From NCBI GenBank assembly GCA_034419075.1, contig DAOULR010000004.1, positions 1 to 64,000 of the forward strand: a DNA stretch of 64,000 nucleotides. The letters run 5' to 3'. The stretch's first letter is position 1. Each line of letters begins with the position of its first letter. The notes beneath the pieces were generated by a model. The model ran no database searches, was not told where the DNA came from, and saw nothing but the letters and a program-made list of their open reading frames with translations. Below, in pieces: positions 62,020 through 64,000 of the stretch. The stretch comes from E44-bin88 sp034419075 (GTDB taxonomy: Bacteria > Chloroflexota > Dehalococcoidia > Dehalococcoidales > BS750m-G39). Both the position numbers and the translations under genes were made by a program.

Positions 62020-62835
62020 TTAAATGCCAAGCCCCTTTTCGAAATCCATATAAGATTTCTTGCGGTTATAGAGTTCTTCTACCTTATCCAATTCAATAGG
62101 TTTCACGTAATCTCTAATTTCGTGAAAAGTCCCTGAGAGCAAATTCTCAGCCTTTTTGAGGTCTGCCTCGGATGCCACGATAAAAATACGGCTGTTCCAT
62201 AAATCAAAAGCGTGTTTCAGTTTCGCTAATGCGTGATAAATATCCCCGCCAACTTGAACCTCAAAGACGTATGTAGGTACAGAATTTGTTACTCTTCTCC
62301 AGACGACGTCTAGTTTTCCTATATCAAATTGGTATTCTTGTTCGGCAATAAAGTTTTGGAGTTTACCGATTTCAATTAATTTTTGTTTAACTTGCTGGTG
62401 TAAAGATAAGGCTTGTTCAGCGCTGGGCGTTGGAGCTGGTTGGAGTTGCGAAACCATCTGTTGTGCAAATTCTGGCTCTAGCGAATGAAAGCCCATCCCA
62501 GCCTTAAGTTTTAAGGCATCGGAGGTTACTTGCTGCGTATTCCATGCATTAGGCGGGAGGCAATAACCCACGTTAAATTCGAAACGTAGCGGCCATTTTA
62601 CGTTTCCCTCAGAAATTTCTTGGGGCCAAAGTGGTCTATCTTGCCGAAATTTGGCTTGAACGGTGCCGTATCCAATCAGTCCACTAATGGGCTTTGTGAC
62701 GTAGAATAGTACTAAGTCATTCTCGGCAAGACCATTCCACCAATGTTTTTGCCTTGTGGTTAGGCCCCAAATACCTCCTTGCTCCAAAGCAATTTCCCAA
62801 TTTTCAGGAGGGCCCACAGCTAGCCAGTAATTCAT
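62020..62835 (-). CDS. EVE-domain protein with nuclease-like C-terminal domain
   Basis: 271 residues. Residues 1-115 form an EVE (PUA-like) domain: MNYWLAVGPPENWEIALEQG, then GLAENDLVLFYVTKPISGLI. EVE domains bind modified DNA bases. After a Pro-rich linker and helices, residues 170-220 have Asp176 in KLDVVW, then YVFEVQVGGDIYHALAKLKH (Glu192-x-Gln194), a spacing like a PD-(D/E)xK nuclease core with Gln in place of Lys. A modification-dependent nuclease or an EVE-guided DNA-binding protein is suggested; activity is unproven. It starts three bases after the secA stop, using a Shine-Dalgarno inside the secA end. Confidence 0.7.
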   Translation of the reverse strand: MNYWLAVGPPENWEIALEQGGIWGLTTRQKHWWNGLAENDLVLFYVTKPISGLIGYGTVQAKFRQDRPLWPQEISEGNVKWPLRFEFNVGYCLPPNAWNTQQVTSDALKLKAGMGFHSLEPEFAQQMVSQLQPAPTPSAEQALSLHQQVKQKLIEIGKLQNFIAEQEYQFDIGKLDVVWRRVTNSVPTYVFEVQVGGDIYHALAKLKHAFDLWNSRIFIVASEADLKKAENLLSGTFHEIRDYVKPIELDKVEELYNRKKSYMDFEKGLGI

Positions 62836-62838
62836 TCC

Positions 62839-64000
62839 TCACCTCCCACAACAATGCTTGTATTTCTTCCCCGAACCACAGGGGCAGGGGTCGTTGCGCC
62901 CCACCTTCTTTCCCTTCACCTTGAGCCTTTTCCTGGCCTCGCCGCCGGCCTGGGCCTCGGCCTGGGCCTGGATAGGGGTAGGGGCGGGTGCCTGCGCCGG
63001 TGCCATCTGACCCTGGGGGGTCTCGCCCCTTTTGGCGATGCCGGCACGGTAGATTATATGGGTCATGTCGTGCTGGATGGCCGCCAGCAGGCTCTGGAAC
63101 ATGGCGTGCCCCTCCCGCTTATAGGTGACAAGGGGGTCGCGTTGGGCCGCCGCCTGCAGCCCGATGCCCTGGCGCATATGCTCCATAGCGGTGAGGTGCT
63201 CCACCCAGAGGCTGTCAATGATGCGGAGCAGGAGCAGCCGTTCCAGCAGGCGCATCCTTTCGGCGCCGATATCCCTTTCTTTTTGCTCGTAGAGGGTTAC
63301 GGCGTGCTCGATGAGCTGGTCTTTAATCTCGCCGGCGCTCATCTGGGAGAGACTTTCGGCGTTGAGGCCCTGGGGGAGGGGGAAGATGGTGGCCAGTTCG
63401 CCGACCAGGCCCTCGGTATCCCAGCCGTCGCCGTAACTGCCGGCGGTGTGGCTTTCCACCAGCGACTCCACTTCGTCCCTGACCATGGACATGATATTGG
63501 ACTTGAGGTCGAAGCCGCTTAATATCTTTTTGCGCTCTTCATAGATAAGCTCGCGGTGCTTGTTGACCACGTCGTCGTATTCCACCAGGTGCTTGCGGAT
63601 ATCAAAGTGGAAGCCTTCCACCTTGACCTGAGCTTGTTCGATAGCGCGGTTGACCCACTTGTTCTCGATGGGGGTGTCTTCGTCCATGCCCACCCAGCCC
63701 AGAATGGTCTTGATACGGTCGCCGCCGAAACGGCGCGCGATGTCGTCTTCCAGAGATATATAAAATCGGGATGCCCCGGGGTCGCCCTGCCTTCCGGAAC
63801 GGCCGCGGAGCTGGTTGTCAATGCGCCGAGCTTCATGGCGCTCGGTGCCGATGATATAAAGCCCGCCCATATCGAGCACCTTCTGGTGTGCTTTCTGCCA
63901 CTCCTTCTCCTCTTTGCCTTCGGGGTTGCCCCCCAGAATAATATCGACGCCACGCCCGGCCATGTTGGTGGCCACCGTTACCGACCCGGGCTGACCCGCC
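62839..64000 (-). CDS. secA: Preprotein translocase ATPase SecA, C-terminal part
   Basis: About 387 residues lie in the window; the gene continues beyond base 64000. The visible part starts in the second nucleotide-binding domain (TNMAGRGVDIILGGNPEG, ERHEARRIDNQLRGRSGRQG), covers the helical wing/scaffold and ends with a Gln/Ala-rich linker and the zinc-binding tail VGRNDPCPCGSGKKYKHCCG, which binds SecB or ribosomes. SecA drives post-translational export through SecYEG. Confidence 0.97.
   Translation of the reverse strand, partial: AGQPGSVTVATNMAGRGVDIILGGNPEGKEEKEWQKAHQKVLDMGGLYIIGTERHEARRIDNQLRGRSGRQGDPGASRFYISLEDDIARRFGGDRIKTILGWVGMDEDTPIENKWVNRAIEQAQVKVEGFHFDIRKHLVEYDDVVNKHRELIYEERKKILSGFDLKSNIMSMVRDEVESLVESHTAGSYGDGWDTEGLVGELATIFPLPQGLNAESLSQMSAGEIKDQLIEHAVTLYEQKERDIGAERMRLLERLLLLRIIDSLWVEHLTAMEHMRQGIGLQAAAQRDPLVTYKREGHAMFQSLLAAIQHDMTHIIYRAGIAKRGETPQGQMAPAQAPAPTPIQAQAEAQAGGEARKRLKVKGKKVGRNDPCPCGSGKKYKHCCGR

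Overview
The window looks like a chromosomal segment of a strictly anaerobic bacterium, most plausibly a Dehalococcoidia-type member of the Chloroflexota. This is inferred from the gene mix only: indolepyruvate:ferredoxin oxidoreductase, a NuoEF/HydBC-like diaphorase, corrinoid and MttB-family methyltransferases, molybdenum hydroxylases, several TRAP transporters, a tungstate/molybdate ABC transporter and CoA-linked beta-oxidation genes. No rRNA, CRISPR array or intact transposase was seen. One tRNA gene is complete (tRNA-Met, 41545-41616).

Left part (1-11.8 kb). A leftward cluster holds a LysR regulator, two split PEP-synthase-like proteins with the architecture of phenylphosphate synthase, a UPF0261 protein and a partial unknown gene. 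Diverging from it is a rightward operon of two large FAD-dependent oxidoreductases with a small protein between them. A beta-helix lipoprotein gene follows, closed by a clear terminator.

Central island (11.88-41.6 kb). Two 85-bp repeats (11880-11964 and 17519-17603) carry the 3' half of the tRNA-Met gene that is complete at 41545-41616, and a truncated tyrosine recombinase lies beside that tRNA. I read this as a tandem array of integrative elements anchored at tRNA-Met. The short element holds a NuoE/NuoF/2Fe-2S electron-transfer unit and a NarL-type two-component system. The long, visibly more AT-rich element holds two TRAP transporters, iorAB with an FrhB-like protein, a Leu/Glu-type dehydrogenase, two paralogous Lrp/AsnC regulators, a three-subunit molybdenum hydroxylase with an unusual GltD-like insertion in its FAD subunit, a radical SAM protein, and a corrinoid protein/MttB methyltransferase pair. 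Gene scars (two phoU 3' ends, an SDR 3' end, a CoxM/XdhB 3' end, a tRNA-Lys 3' half) mark the joints. Together these genes suggest uptake and fermentative breakdown of amino-acid-like or N-heterocyclic/methylated compounds.

Right part (41.6-64 kb). This is GC-richer and looks like core genome. It opens with a tungstate/molybdate transporter (tupABC) preceded by a recognisable Moco-type riboswitch and terminator. Then come a crotonase, a 3-hydroxyacyl-CoA dehydrogenase and a thiolase, followed by a muconolactone-isomerase-like gene behind an attenuator-like leader. After these lie corA, a VUT/YhhQ transporter, a metallo-beta-lactamase fold protein, a Mut7-C protein, a second crotonase, the nnr-coaX-coaBC-valS run, an NSS-family symporter with a 35-residue partner, and hypothetical genes. 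An EVE-domain protein with a nuclease-like C-terminus ends the series, next to secA, which runs off the window.

All functional statements come from reading motifs in the translations. No database search was possible.
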